A DNA stretch of 6,021 nucleotides from an uncultured Verrucomicrobiota bacterium. Lineage in GTDB: Bacteria; Verrucomicrobiota; Verrucomicrobiia; Limisphaerales; UBA9464. Positions within the stretch are counted from its first letter, which is position 1; each line of letters begins with the position of its first letter. Both the position numbers and the translations under genes were made by a program. The notes under the pieces were generated by a model. It was not told the origin of the DNA and did not search any database. It worked only from the letters and a program-made list of their open reading frames with translations. The DNA is taken from NCBI GenBank assembly GCA_903930165.1, contig CAIYXO010000191.1, forward strand, positions 1 to 6,021, written 5' to 3'. Positions 1 through 5,779 of this stretch are shown here, in pieces.

Positions 1-65
1 ACGGGACTCGAACCCGCAACAACCAGAACCACAATCTGGGGCTCTACCATTGAACTACGGCCACC
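1..65 (-). tRNA. tRNA-His (anticodon GTG), 3' end cut off by window edge
   Basis: Read on the minus strand, the sequence begins GGTGGCCG and folds into a D arm (GTTC/GAGC), an anticodon arm (stem CCAGA/TCTGG, loop TTGTGGT) and a T arm (GCGGG, loop TTCGAGT, CCCGT). The anticodon is GTG at positions 32-30, which reads His codons. The extra G before the normal first acceptor base, at position 65, is the G-1 that is diagnostic for tRNA-His and is encoded in the gene in bacteria. The 3' acceptor strand, expected to be CGGCCACC plus any encoded CCA, lies beyond position 1 and is not visible. A promoter sits 11 nt upstream, so the mature 5' end would follow a very short leader removed by RNase P. 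The visible arms pair well and nothing suggests a pseudogene. Confidence 0.96.
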
Positions 66-76
66 GACCGGCGGGC

Positions 77-104
77 AATCTAGTGATGAGGAGGGGAGCG
101 TCAA
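77..104 (-). promoter_or_regulatory. sigma70-type promoter for tRNA-His
   Basis: On the minus strand there is a -35 box TTGACG (104-99; 5 of 6 consensus bases), a 16-nt spacer, and a -10 box TAGATT (82-77; 4 of 6). The tRNA 5' end begins 11 nt after the -10 box, so transcription would start only a few bases before it, as is common for tRNA genes. The boxes lie between the upstream DUF554 stop codon and the tRNA, on the same strand. The assignment is by inspection only. Confidence 0.6.
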
Positions 105-125
105 GCATCGGCACGGCATTTCCTT

Positions 126-143
126 CCCCGCGCCGGAGCGGGG
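126..143 (-). terminator. GC-rich stem-loop after DUF554 gene (possible terminator)
   Basis: A perfect 6-bp inverted repeat, CCCCGC / GCGGGG, encloses a 6-nt loop. It lies 18 bp beyond the DUF554 stop codon and ahead of the tRNA-His promoter, where a transcription terminator would be expected. On the minus strand it is followed by AAGGAAATG, with no T tract, so it is not a canonical intrinsic terminator. It may be a weak terminator, an mRNA 3' stabiliser, or chance in GC-rich DNA. Confidence 0.3.
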
Positions 144-161
144 CACGTCCGTCGGAAGGGG

Positions 162-911
162 TCAGCTCTTCCAGAACAGGGCGAGCAGGGCCGCCGTGGG
201 CAGCGATGGCAGGAGGTCCGCCAGGCGGGCCTTGCGGATGCCGGCCAGTGCGGGAACCGCACAGACCAAGAGGATGCCGGCTTCCATGGAGACGGCGTCG
301 GCGATCCCGGCCCGTTGAAGGAGGGGAGCGAGCGCCAAGCCTCCTCCCGACCAGAGCGATTGCCAGGCGAATTGAACCCCGAGGACCCAGAGTCCGCCCA
401 CGATCGGCAGCCTCCGACCGAAGGAGGCCAACGCCAGGAGGTCGAGAACCGTCTTCAGCGCCAAACCGAGTATGCGGTTGTCCAATCCGTCCAGAACGGA
501 GGAGGGGATGGTGATCGGATTCAGGGCCAGGAGGATTCCCAAGGCGATCCAGGCGCGGGCCGACGATCCGGCCGGCGCGGTTTGGCGGTCTGCGGGGGCT
601 TCGTCGAGACGGGGAAGTCGGGGTGTCAGGGAAGTTCCCCACGCGGTCAACCGACGTTGCAGACCGAGCGCTTGGCCGATGAGATTGCCGAGGATCAGGG
701 AAACGAAGGTCAATGCCAGCAAACGCAGTGCCTGGGGACCGGTGCCGGACTCCAAGGTCCGCAGGAGGGGCTCCCCGCCTGCGAAAAGCGCCGCGCCGGC
801 GAGAGGCCAGCGGAGCTTGGGGGCGACGTTGCCAGGCGGTCCGGAAACCCCCAATCGGACCAGTACGATGCCGATCAGGAGCAGGGCGGCGTTCAGGAAG
901 GTCCCGTTCAT
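162..911 (-). CDS. DUF554 family integral membrane protein (YqgA/YdfK-like)
   Basis: This 249-residue, strongly hydrophobic protein has about seven or eight predicted membrane segments, roughly at residues 4-22, 35-46, 62-84, 120-141, 147-164, 168-190, 208-224 and 230-247. It matches the DUF554 plan: an N-terminal 'TFLNA' start, a 'GNLIG' motif at 75-79 followed by a short basic stretch, a central 'NPI...SSVLDGL' segment at 131-143, and a helix with K153 and L156-D157. The C-terminal 'LLPSLPTAALLA' resembles the family's terminal 'nmLPALLLA'. E. coli YqgA is of similar size. The family is annotated as an inner-membrane, possibly transporter-like protein of unknown substrate, so no function can be given. 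Residues 98-118 form a Pro/Ala-rich cytoplasmic-type loop. The start chosen is the ATG directly before the first membrane helix. The reading frame stays open far upstream, but that part is antisense to gspF and has no family similarity. No strong Shine-Dalgarno sequence precedes the start. Confidence 0.87.
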   Translation of the reverse strand: MNGTFLNAALLLIGIVLVRLGVSGPPGNVAPKLRWPLAGAALFAGGEPLLRTLESGTGPQALRLLALTFVSLILGNLIGQALGLQRRLTAWGTSLTPRLPRLDEAPADRQTAPAGSSARAWIALGILLALNPITIPSSVLDGLDNRILGLALKTVLDLLALASFGRRLPIVGGLWVLGVQFAWQSLWSGGGLALAPLLQRAGIADAVSMEAGILLVCAVPALAGIRKARLADLLPSLPTAALLALFWKS

Positions 912-1104
912 CGAAGCTGGGATCGGTCGGACGCGACGGACGTCGGCGAGGATCCGGAACGGACCGATTCTCGCAGCTCGCCACCAATCCCATCTTGTTC
1001 CGGCGATTGGACTTGCCCTGTGTTCACGGTTGGTTTTCTTAGCGCGCTTCGGCGACAGCCCAGCCTGCCGAGCCATCCAACCCACAAGCGAGTACCAAGT
1101 CATC
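912..1104. promoter_or_regulatory. divergent intergenic region between DUF554 and CBM48 genes
   Basis: These 193 bp separate two outward-facing genes, so promoters for both should lie here. No convincing -35/-10 pair was found for either direction. The best plus-strand -35-like element is TTGCCC at 1013-1018, followed by a T-rich stretch at 1034-1040, but without a good -10 box. The DNA is less GC-rich around 985-1045 than in the flanking genes, as expected for a promoter region. No tRNA, repeat or further gene was seen. Confidence 0.35.
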
Positions 1105-1416
1105 ATGTCGTTCGCTCCGCGTCCTGCCGGTGGTATCCGGTCGCAAGCCATCAAGGCGGCCATCCCGGTCAGCTTCATCTGCATCGCACCCGCCGCGGCC
1201 AAGGTCAGCGTGGTCGGCGACTTCAACGCCTGGAATCCGGATGCCCACCCCATGGAGAAGGCGTTCGACGGTTCGTGGAAGGTCTCGATCGCGATCCGGC
1301 ACGGGCACCACCAGTATGCGTTCCTCGTGGACGGCGTCCTGACCGTGGACCCCCGCGGCCAGGGTGTGAGTCGAAACGCCCAGGGACAGCGTGTTTCCCT
1401 GCTGGCGGTGAGCTGA
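1105..1416 (+). CDS. small stand-alone CBM48/E-set domain protein (glycogen-recognition-like)
   Basis: This 103-residue protein is almost entirely one immunoglobulin-like E-set domain of the CBM48/AMPK-beta glycogen-binding type. Supporting motifs are 'VSVVGDFNAWN' at 34-44, followed by 'HPM' and 'DGSW' (55-58), then 'YAFLVDG' at 71-77 and 'VDPRG' at 81-85. W43 and W58 fall where aromatic residues line the carbohydrate surface in the family. There is no catalytic domain and no clear signal peptide or membrane helix, so a cytoplasmic alpha-glucan-binding or regulatory role is a reasonable inference, not shown. The ATG at 1105 is the only start near the domain, leaving a short basic N-terminus (residues 1-18). 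No good Shine-Dalgarno sequence precedes it. It lies 89 bp upstream of gspF on the same strand and may share its transcript. Confidence 0.78.
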   Translation: MSFAPRPAGGIRSQAIKAAIPVSFICIAPAAAKVSVVGDFNAWNPDAHPMEKAFDGSWKVSIAIRHGHHQYAFLVDGVLTVDPRGQGVSRNAQGQRVSLLAVS

Positions 1417-1505
1417 TCCCCGACGGAAGGGAGGAAGGCGGCGGCGGGAATCCCCCGGTGCCGCTGGAACTTTCGGGCCGTCCCGGTTATTCCAAGCCGA
1501 CGGAC

Positions 1506-2810
1506 ATGGCCCAATTCACCTACAGAGCCCGTCGGCGTACGGGAGAGGCGGTCGACGGCACCGTGGATGCCGCGGACCGTGGCGCCGCGGTCCTGCAGAT
1601 CGAACGGCTCGGCCTGCTGCCGGTGTCGGTCTCGGCTCCCAAGGCGGGTCCCAAGGCGGCCAAGCCCGCTCCCAAGACCCAGCGTTCGGGCCCCTCCGCG
1701 GCTTCCGGAGCCGGGGAAGCGGCGTCGTCGGGCGGCGGATTCCAGCGCCTGTTCGCCCGCGGCCCCCGCCGTCCGAAGCTGCAGGAGTTGGCGATGTACA
1801 CGCAGCAGTTGGCCAACCTCCTGCGGGCGGGCATGCCGCTGACGATGGCGTTGCGGAGCATGGAGAGCCTTTCGACCAAGGGCATCCCCTCCGAGGTCAG
1901 CCGCCAGCTCAAGCAGGACGTCACCGAGGGCCGGAGCCTTTCCGACGCGATGATGCGGCAGGGGCACGTGTTTCCGGACCTGGTGATCAACATGGTCCGC
2001 GCCGGGGAGCAGTCGGGCGCCTTGGAGGAGGTCCTGCGGCGGCAGGCGACCCACTTCGAGCGGTTTGCCGAGGTACAGACGAAGTTCAAGGCCGCGATGA
2101 TCTACCCGGCGGTGGTGTGTGTGGTGGGCGGGGCGCTGGTCATCTTCTTCATGACGGTCATGCTCCCGAAGTTCATGACCCTGTTCGACAACACGCGGAT
2201 CGAGCTGCCGGCTTTGACCCGGATGCTGATCTCGATCAGCAATTTCCTGAGCGGCTACTGGTGGGCGTTGCTTCTGGCGATGGGTGCGGGGTTCGTGACC
2301 TTCCGGCGATATCGGGCCACCCCTGCGGGCCGCGCCACACTCGACCGGATCGTGATGCGCTTGCCGGTGGTCGGCGGAGTCGTCCGGCTGAACCTGTTCG
2401 GCCAGTTCGCGAGGACGTTGTCGACCCTGTTGCAGAACGGCGTGCCCGTGCTCCAGGCGCTCCGGATCACCGAGCAGGTCGTTCCCAACGTGGTGCTGAA
2501 GGAGGCGATCAGCGCCACCCGGGAGGCGGTGACCGACGGCAAGACCCTGGCGCAGCCGCTGGCCCGGAGCCGGCTCTTCCCCCAGCTGATGATCGACCTG
2601 ATCAAGATCGGCGAGGAGACCGGAGACGTGCCCGCGGCGCTTTCCAATGTCGCGGACACCTACGAGAACGACCTCAAGGTGGCCTTGGCCGCCATGACCA
2701 ACCTCATCCAGCCGGTCATCATCGTGGCCATCGCCGTGGTCGTGGGCTTCATGCTGCTGGGCGTGATGTCGGCGATGTTCAAGATCACCGAAAGCATCGC
2801 CACCCGCTGA
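1506..2810 (+). CDS. gspF: type II secretion system inner-membrane platform protein GspF
   Basis: This 434-residue protein has the GspF/PilC plan. The N-terminus 'MAQFTYRARRRTGE' is typical and supports the ATG at 1506; an in-frame GTG at 1458 would add 16 unconserved residues. Two T2SSF repeats follow: about 97-220, with 'QQLANLLRAGMPL' and 'MVRAGEQSGALEE', and about 299-422, with 'TLSTLLQNGVPVL' and 'IKIGEETGDV'. Membrane segments lie at about 200-222, 251-266 and 402-425, matching the usual three. In T2SS and type IV pilus machines this protein sits in the inner membrane, contacts the assembly ATPase (GspE) and helps extrude pseudopilins. Residues 42-92 form an Ala/Pro/Lys/Ser-rich, probably disordered linker, which accounts for a length somewhat above the usual 400 or so. 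It is the first gene of the gsp block; the next starts 15 bp downstream. PilC of a type IV pilus is the alternative, but the pseudopilin neighbours favour GspF. Confidence 0.93.
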   Translation: MAQFTYRARRRTGEAVDGTVDAADRGAAVLQIERLGLLPVSVSAPKAGPKAAKPAPKTQRSGPSAASGAGEAASSGGGFQRLFARGPRRPKLQELAMYTQQLANLLRAGMPLTMALRSMESLSTKGIPSEVSRQLKQDVTEGRSLSDAMMRQGHVFPDLVINMVRAGEQSGALEEVLRRQATHFERFAEVQTKFKAAMIYPAVVCVVGGALVIFFMTVMLPKFMTLFDNTRIELPALTRMLISISNFLSGYWWALLLAMGAGFVTFRRYRATPAGRATLDRIVMRLPVVGGVVRLNLFGQFARTLSTLLQNGVPVLQALRITEQVVPNVVLKEAISATREAVTDGKTLAQPLARSRLFPQLMIDLIKIGEETGDVPAALSNVADTYENDLKVALAAMTNLIQPVIIVAIAVVVGFMLLGVMSAMFKITESIATR

Positions 2811-2825
2811 GTCGGTTACCCGTCC

Positions 2826-3404
2826 ATGAAGGTCCGCCCCGGAATGACCCACCGACCGTCCCACAGGACGGGCGGGTTCACCATGGTGGAGCTCCTGGTG
2901 GCGGTGATGCTGATCGCGGTGATGATGTTCGTGGCGGTGCCGCGGATGATGGGGCACCGGAAGAGTCCGATGGCGGAGACCCTTGAGGCGCTGGAAAACG
3001 CCTGCAACGAGGCCCGGGCCCGGGCGATCCTGGGGAACCGTCCGATGCAGGTGGTCCTGTACGGCGCCGCAGGCGAGATCCTGGTGGAACCCGCGCCGGA
3101 AGGCGTCAGCGGCGCGACCAACGGCGTCTCGATGGCGTCGTTCGAGGCGTTCCACGGGCCGGATGCCGACGCGGCGCGGAAGCGGATGCCTTTCCACGCG
3201 AAGCTGAACGAGGACGTGGCCTTCCGGAGCCTTTCGGTGAATTCGCAGAACATGATGGGCGCCGACCTCGCCGCGATCCGGTTCTTCCCCAACGGCACCT
3301 CCGACGCGTTCGTCGGGGAGCTCAGCCAGCTTCGCAGCGGCCTCGAGCTCAAGCGGGTCTCGCTCGAGGTGATCACCGGCCGCCTGGGAATCGAGGATCT
3401 GTGA
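2826..3404 (+). CDS. gspH: GspH-like minor pseudopilin
   Basis: This 192-residue protein has a class III prepilin leader: basic residues then Gly17, with cleavage before Phe18 in 'RTGG/FTMVELLV'. Glu22 is the conserved +5 glutamate, and the hydrophobic helix runs to about residue 38. It lacks the 'APR' and short C-terminal form of the major pseudopilin GspG. The 'ARARAILGNRPMQVVL' segment (64-79) and 'IRFFPNGTSD' (151-160) are characteristic of the GspH C-terminal domain, so GspH is favoured. In known systems GspH links the I-J-K tip to the GspG shaft; it is processed by the prepilin peptidase at the inner membrane. The ATG at 2826 gives a 17-residue leader; an in-frame ATG at 2844 would give an 11-residue leader and cannot be excluded. 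The transmembrane stretch is rich in Met. Its stop codon overlaps the gspI start. Confidence 0.8.
   Translation: MKVRPGMTHRPSHRTGGFTMVELLVAVMLIAVMMFVAVPRMMGHRKSPMAETLEALENACNEARARAILGNRPMQVVLYGAAGEILVEPAPEGVSGATNGVSMASFEAFHGPDADAARKRMPFHAKLNEDVAFRSLSVNSQNMMGADLAAIRFFPNGTSDAFVGELSQLRSGLELKRVSLEVITGRLGIEDL
3393..3396 (+). promoter_or_regulatory. Shine-Dalgarno sequence for gspI
   Basis: GAGG lies 7 nt before the ATG at 3404, inside the end of gspH. This spacing supports the ATG over the GTG at 3401, which would leave only 4 nt. The ATG shares its A with the gspH TGA stop, so ribosomes ending gspH can reinitiate. Confidence 0.55.
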
Positions 3405-3799
3405 TGAAGACCACCCTCCTCCAACCCGGCCGCCGACGCGGATTCACGCTCATCGAGGTGGCCGTGGCCGGGGCGATTCTCGCGTTGGCGTTGTTCGGAT
3501 TCATCACCGTGTGCTCGACCGGTCTGCGCTCCGCGAAGCTCCTGAACCGCGTGGAGGTGGACGCCAGCAGCCTTGCCGCGGAGCTTTCGCTTTCGAATCG
3601 GTTGGAGGAACTCGAGGAGAGCGGCGACTTCGGGAACCTGTATCCGGGATACCGTTGGACGCGGAGCGTGCGGGAGGTGGGAACCAACGGTCTCTACCAG
3701 GCCGACATCGTCGTCGCCGGGGCCGGTCCCGGCAGCGAGCGCCGCCTCAGCATCCTGCTGTTCCCCCGGGAATACGTGCGCGGGGGAGGCCGTCGGTGA
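3404..3799 (+). CDS. gspI: GspI-like minor pseudopilin
   Basis: This 131-residue protein begins with a basic leader ending 'RRRG/FTLIEVAVAG': predicted prepilin-peptidase cleavage after Gly13, Phe14 as mature residue 1 and Glu18 as +5. The hydrophobic helix extends to about residue 38, followed by 'CSTGLRSAKLLNRVEVDASSLA', which corresponds to the region where GspI/PilV-type proteins have an Ala-rich helix. A short C-terminal beta domain with 'GYRWTRSV' and 'YQADIVV' follows, as in GspI ('y.W...v'). GspI is the core of the pseudopilus tip, binding GspJ and GspK. Assignment rests on the motif, length and position between H-like and J-like genes; a generic type IV pilin-like protein is the alternative. 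The start overlaps the gspH stop (TGATG), and a GTG two codons' width upstream at 3401 is also in frame. Confidence 0.77.
   Translation: MKTTLLQPGRRRGFTLIEVAVAGAILALALFGFITVCSTGLRSAKLLNRVEVDASSLAAELSLSNRLEELEESGDFGNLYPGYRWTRSVREVGTNGLYQADIVVAGAGPGSERRLSILLFPREYVRGGGRR
3785..3789 (+). promoter_or_regulatory. strong Shine-Dalgarno sequence deciding the gspJ GTG start
   Basis: GGAGG, within the purine run GGGGGAGG (3782-3789), lies 6 nt before the GTG at 3796. It is the best ribosome binding site in the window and makes this GTG the start, although the frame is open much further upstream within gspI. It lies in the last codons of gspI. Confidence 0.75.
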
Positions 3800-4485
3800 G
3801 GACCGGACTCCGAGACGTCCCGGCTCGTCGCGATTCGCGGCGCGGCTTCACCGTGCTTGAGGTCATGGTCGCGGTGTTGCTGTTCGCGATCATCCTGACC
3901 TCGATCTACTCCACCTGGCGGCTGATCATCCAGAGCACCCAGTCCGCGATCCGATCGACGACCGACACCCAGCGCTCGCGGATGGCCATGCGCACCCTCG
4001 AGGACGCCTTGGCCTCGGCCACGCTGTTCGCGGGCAATCCGCGGCTCTACTTCTTCCAGGCGGACACCTCCGGTTCCTATGCCGCGGTCAGCTTCGCCGC
4101 GGACCTCTCCGACTCCTTTCCCGGCAGCGGCGCGTTCGGAGGGGAGAAGGTGCGCCGGGTCAGCTTCTACGTTCCGCCCGGAGGATCCGACCTCGTGCTG
4201 GAGCAGTCCTCCATCCTTGCCAACTTCGAGGTCGGCGGCGCTCCGAACAGCATGCTGCTCGCCAGGGAGGTCAGCCTGTTCCAGCTGGAATTCTGGGATC
4301 CCCAGCAGCGGGATTTCGCGACGGAATGGCTTTCGACCAACCAGCTGCCCTCGGTCGTCCGGGTCACGCTGGGCTTCGGTCGTGGTCCCCGTCCCAACGA
4401 ACCGGCCCAGATGGTGACCCGCGTGGTCCGGCTGCCGACCGTGGCCGTTCCCCGCGAGGCCCAGGGCGTGATCGGGGTGCCTTGA
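3796..4485 (+). CDS. gspJ: GspJ-like minor pseudopilin
   Basis: This 229-residue protein starts at a GTG that overlaps the gspI TGA stop (GTGA) and has a strong ribosome binding site. The leader ends 'DSRRG/FTVLEVMVAV': cleavage after Gly17, Phe18 as mature residue 1, Glu22 as +5, with the helix to about residue 38 ('LLFAIILTSIYSTW'). GspJ-type features follow: 'RSRMAMRTLEDAL' at 60-72, a long beta-rich body, and the C-terminal 'FWDPQQRDFATEW' (166-178) followed by 'LPSVVRVTLGF' (184-194), close to the family's 'W.......LP..v.v.l' pattern. GspJ pairs with GspI and GspK at the pseudopilus tip. The protein ends in 'VAVPREAQGVIGVP', a Pro/Gly-containing tail of no recognised role. The stop is 1 bp from the gspK start. 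Confidence 0.85.
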   Translation: MRTGLRDVPARRDSRRGFTVLEVMVAVLLFAIILTSIYSTWRLIIQSTQSAIRSTTDTQRSRMAMRTLEDALASATLFAGNPRLYFFQADTSGSYAAVSFAADLSDSFPGSGAFGGEKVRRVSFYVPPGGSDLVLEQSSILANFEVGGAPNSMLLAREVSLFQLEFWDPQQRDFATEWLSTNQLPSVVRVTLGFGRGPRPNEPAQMVTRVVRLPTVAVPREAQGVIGVP

Positions 4486-4486
4486 C

Positions 4487-5620
4487 ATGAATCTCATCCG
4501 CAATCGCCAGGACCGATCCCAGCGCCGTGGCGTGGCCTTGCTGGTGGTGATGCTCATGGTCTTCGCCATGGCCGTGATCGTCGGGGCCTTCGCCTACACG
4601 ATGCGGGTCGAGGGGCGGCTGGCGATCCGCACGCAGAGCGAGTCCGACCTCGAGTGGATGGGCCGCTCCGGCGTCGAGATGGCCAAATGGGTCCTGTCGT
4701 TGTCCCGGCAGATCCCCGGCGAACAGACCTACGACGGACTCAACCAGTTCTGGGCCGGAGGTCCCGGTCCCACCAACGTCGTGGAGAACGTGTTCGAAGG
4801 CGTCTCCCTCACCGACGTGCCGCTGGGCGACGGGAAGATCAGCATCGAGATCGTCGACATGGACAGGCGCCTCAACATCAACACCCTCGCCCAGCGCAAT
4901 CCGCAGCTCCTGGAACTGATCCTGCAGCTTTGCGGTGCGGGCGCCGCGGATGCCGTGGACATCGCCGCGGCGGTCCGCGACTGGATCGACCCGGACGACC
5001 AGCCCGGGATGGGGGCCGCCGCGGAGAGCGACTTCTACCTCGGGATGGATCCGCCCTACGTGGCCAAGAACGGGCCGATCGACGATCTTTCCGAACTGCT
5101 CAAGGTCCGCGGGGTGACGCCGGCGCTGTATTGGGGGCCAAGGGGATCCGGCGCGGTCGGGAGCGCGACGTCGACGGGTTCCTTGGATTCGGCGGGACGC
5201 CAGACCTCATCGACCTACCTGGGCCAGAGCGTCGCGGGCACGGTGGGGCTGGCGGACGTGTTCTGCTCTTTGTCGGGAGGGCAGGTGAACATCAACACCG
5301 CTCCGTACCCGGTGCTGGTCATGGCCTGCGGCGGCGACGAGAACATCGCACGGAACATCGTCGAGCAGCGTTCGGGTCCCGACGGCGTGGAGGGAACCTT
5401 CGACGACACGCCGGCGCGTGGCCCAGGCGAGATCCCGCGGCTCCAGGGAGTCCCCGTCATGCCGAACGCGGGCACGCCCCTCGCGACGTTCGTGACCACC
5501 AGCACGACCTTCGAGGTCCGGGTCCTGGCGGAACTGGGGCCGATCCGCCGCCGCTACACCGCGGTGCTGCGTCGGACCAACCTCAGGGACATGCCGGTGC
5601 TGACCTTCCGTCGTGAATGA
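4487..5620 (+). CDS. gspK: type II secretion minor pseudopilin GspK
   Basis: This 377-residue protein has the leader 'SQRRG/VALLVVML' with cleavage expected after Gly15. The +5 position is Val20, not Glu; absence of the +5 glutamate is a known hallmark of GspK. The helix runs to about residue 37. The GspK body follows: 'EIVDMDRRLNINTL' (121-134), a helical region with 'VRDWIDPDDQP' (163-173), 'FYLGMDPPY' (183-191), 'PIDDLSELLKVRGVTPALY' (197-215), and a second 'QVNINTAP' at 266-273. GspK caps the tip of the pseudopilus with GspI and GspJ. A Ser/Gly/Thr-rich stretch (219-252) and an acidic loop, 'GPDGVEGTFDDTP' (297-309), interrupt the second part. Three cysteines are visible (149, 260, 281). 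GGGG at 4474-4477, 9 nt before the ATG, is a modest ribosome binding site. It is the last gene of the cluster; no gspL or gspM follows. Confidence 0.93.
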   Translation: MNLIRNRQDRSQRRGVALLVVMLMVFAMAVIVGAFAYTMRVEGRLAIRTQSESDLEWMGRSGVEMAKWVLSLSRQIPGEQTYDGLNQFWAGGPGPTNVVENVFEGVSLTDVPLGDGKISIEIVDMDRRLNINTLAQRNPQLLELILQLCGAGAADAVDIAAAVRDWIDPDDQPGMGAAAESDFYLGMDPPYVAKNGPIDDLSELLKVRGVTPALYWGPRGSGAVGSATSTGSLDSAGRQTSSTYLGQSVAGTVGLADVFCSLSGGQVNINTAPYPVLVMACGGDENIARNIVEQRSGPDGVEGTFDDTPARGPGEIPRLQGVPVMPNAGTPLATFVTTSTTFEVRVLAELGPIRRRYTAVLRRTNLRDMPVLTFRRE

Positions 5621-5654
5621 GCGCGACCGGAATGGAGGCCGGACCGTGGTTTCC

Positions 5655-5690
5655 CGGAAGGCCGGCCGGAAGGAATTCCGAAGTTTTCCG
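5655..5690 (+). repeat. nested inverted repeat (two CGGAA, two TTCCG arms) after gspK
   Basis: CGGAA occurs at 5655-5659 and 5667-5671, and its complement TTCCG at 5676-5680 and 5686-5690. The inner pair forms a 5-bp stem with a GGAA loop. The outer pair forms 5 bp, extendable to 7 in RNA by G-U pairs (5655-5661 with 5684-5690). The unit can also be read as direct repeats: CCGGAAGG twice, 12 bp apart, and TTCCGAA twice, 10 bp apart. It lies 34 bp after the gspK stop and 10 bp before the candidate rpsL promoter. No T tract follows on the plus strand. It could end gspK transcription weakly, protect an mRNA end, or be a protein-binding site. Confidence 0.4.
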
Positions 5691-5699
5691 AAAAACCTA

Positions 5700-5727
5700 T
5701 TGCACCATGGGGCGCGGTTGGTAAGTT
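5700..5727 (+). promoter_or_regulatory. candidate promoter for rpsL
   Basis: TTGCAC (5700-5705; 4 of 6 to TTGACA) is followed by a 16-nt spacer and TAAGTT (5722-5727; 3 of 6 to TATAAT). It is the best pair in the 159-bp gap between gspK and rpsL and lies in its least GC-rich part. It would give an untranslated leader of about 45 nt. A dedicated promoter is expected, because rpsL normally heads a highly expressed ribosomal operon. The -10 match is weak. Confidence 0.35.
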
Positions 5728-5779
5728 CCGCGCTCCCGTTTCCGTCGCGCAGGCGGTTCGGTTAACTTTCCCGGCATCA

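Noticed and set aside
55..993. A minus-strand open frame of about 310 residues overlapping DUF554 in another frame and part of the tRNA
   Set aside because: It is Arg/Pro-rich shadow translation, overlaps the tRNA-His gene, and conflicts with the well-supported DUF554 frame.
1013..1034. The 8-mer CGGTTGGT lying 14 bp after a TTGC box here and 15 bp after a TTGC box upstream of rpsL (5700-5722), as a possible shared promoter element
   Set aside because: The spacing differs by one base, the site near 1013 has no good -10 box, and an 8-base match between two places can arise by chance.
1441..1464. A potential GC-rich hairpin between the CBM48 gene and gspF
   Set aside because: The 5-bp stem is asymmetric inside, has no T tract, and is weak evidence for a terminator or attenuator in DNA this GC-rich.
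315..1505. A plus-strand open frame running upstream of gspF, antisense to the DUF554 gene
   Set aside because: It has a low-complexity Arg/Gly/Gln composition with no domain, and the GspF family N-terminus starts at 1506.
2117..2986. A plus-strand open frame inside gspF and the start of gspH
   Set aside because: It is out of frame with two recognised genes and has a biased Arg/Gly/Asp composition typical of a shadow.
912..3197. A minus-strand frame that stays open from 3197 down to 162, giving a potential protein of about 1000 residues
   Set aside because: Only the last 249 codons have family similarity (DUF554). The rest is antisense to gspF and gspH and His/Arg/Asp-rich, as expected from stop-poor shadow frames in GC-rich DNA.
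2826..3404. The possibility that this pseudopilin is the major pseudopilin GspG
   Set aside because: It lacks the GspG core after the helix, is longer than usual for GspG, and carries GspH-type segments (ARARAILGNRP; IRFFPNGTSD).
4654..5616. A plus-strand open frame of about 320 residues within gspK
   Set aside because: It is a shadow of gspK in another frame, Arg/Gly/His-rich, with no recognisable domain.
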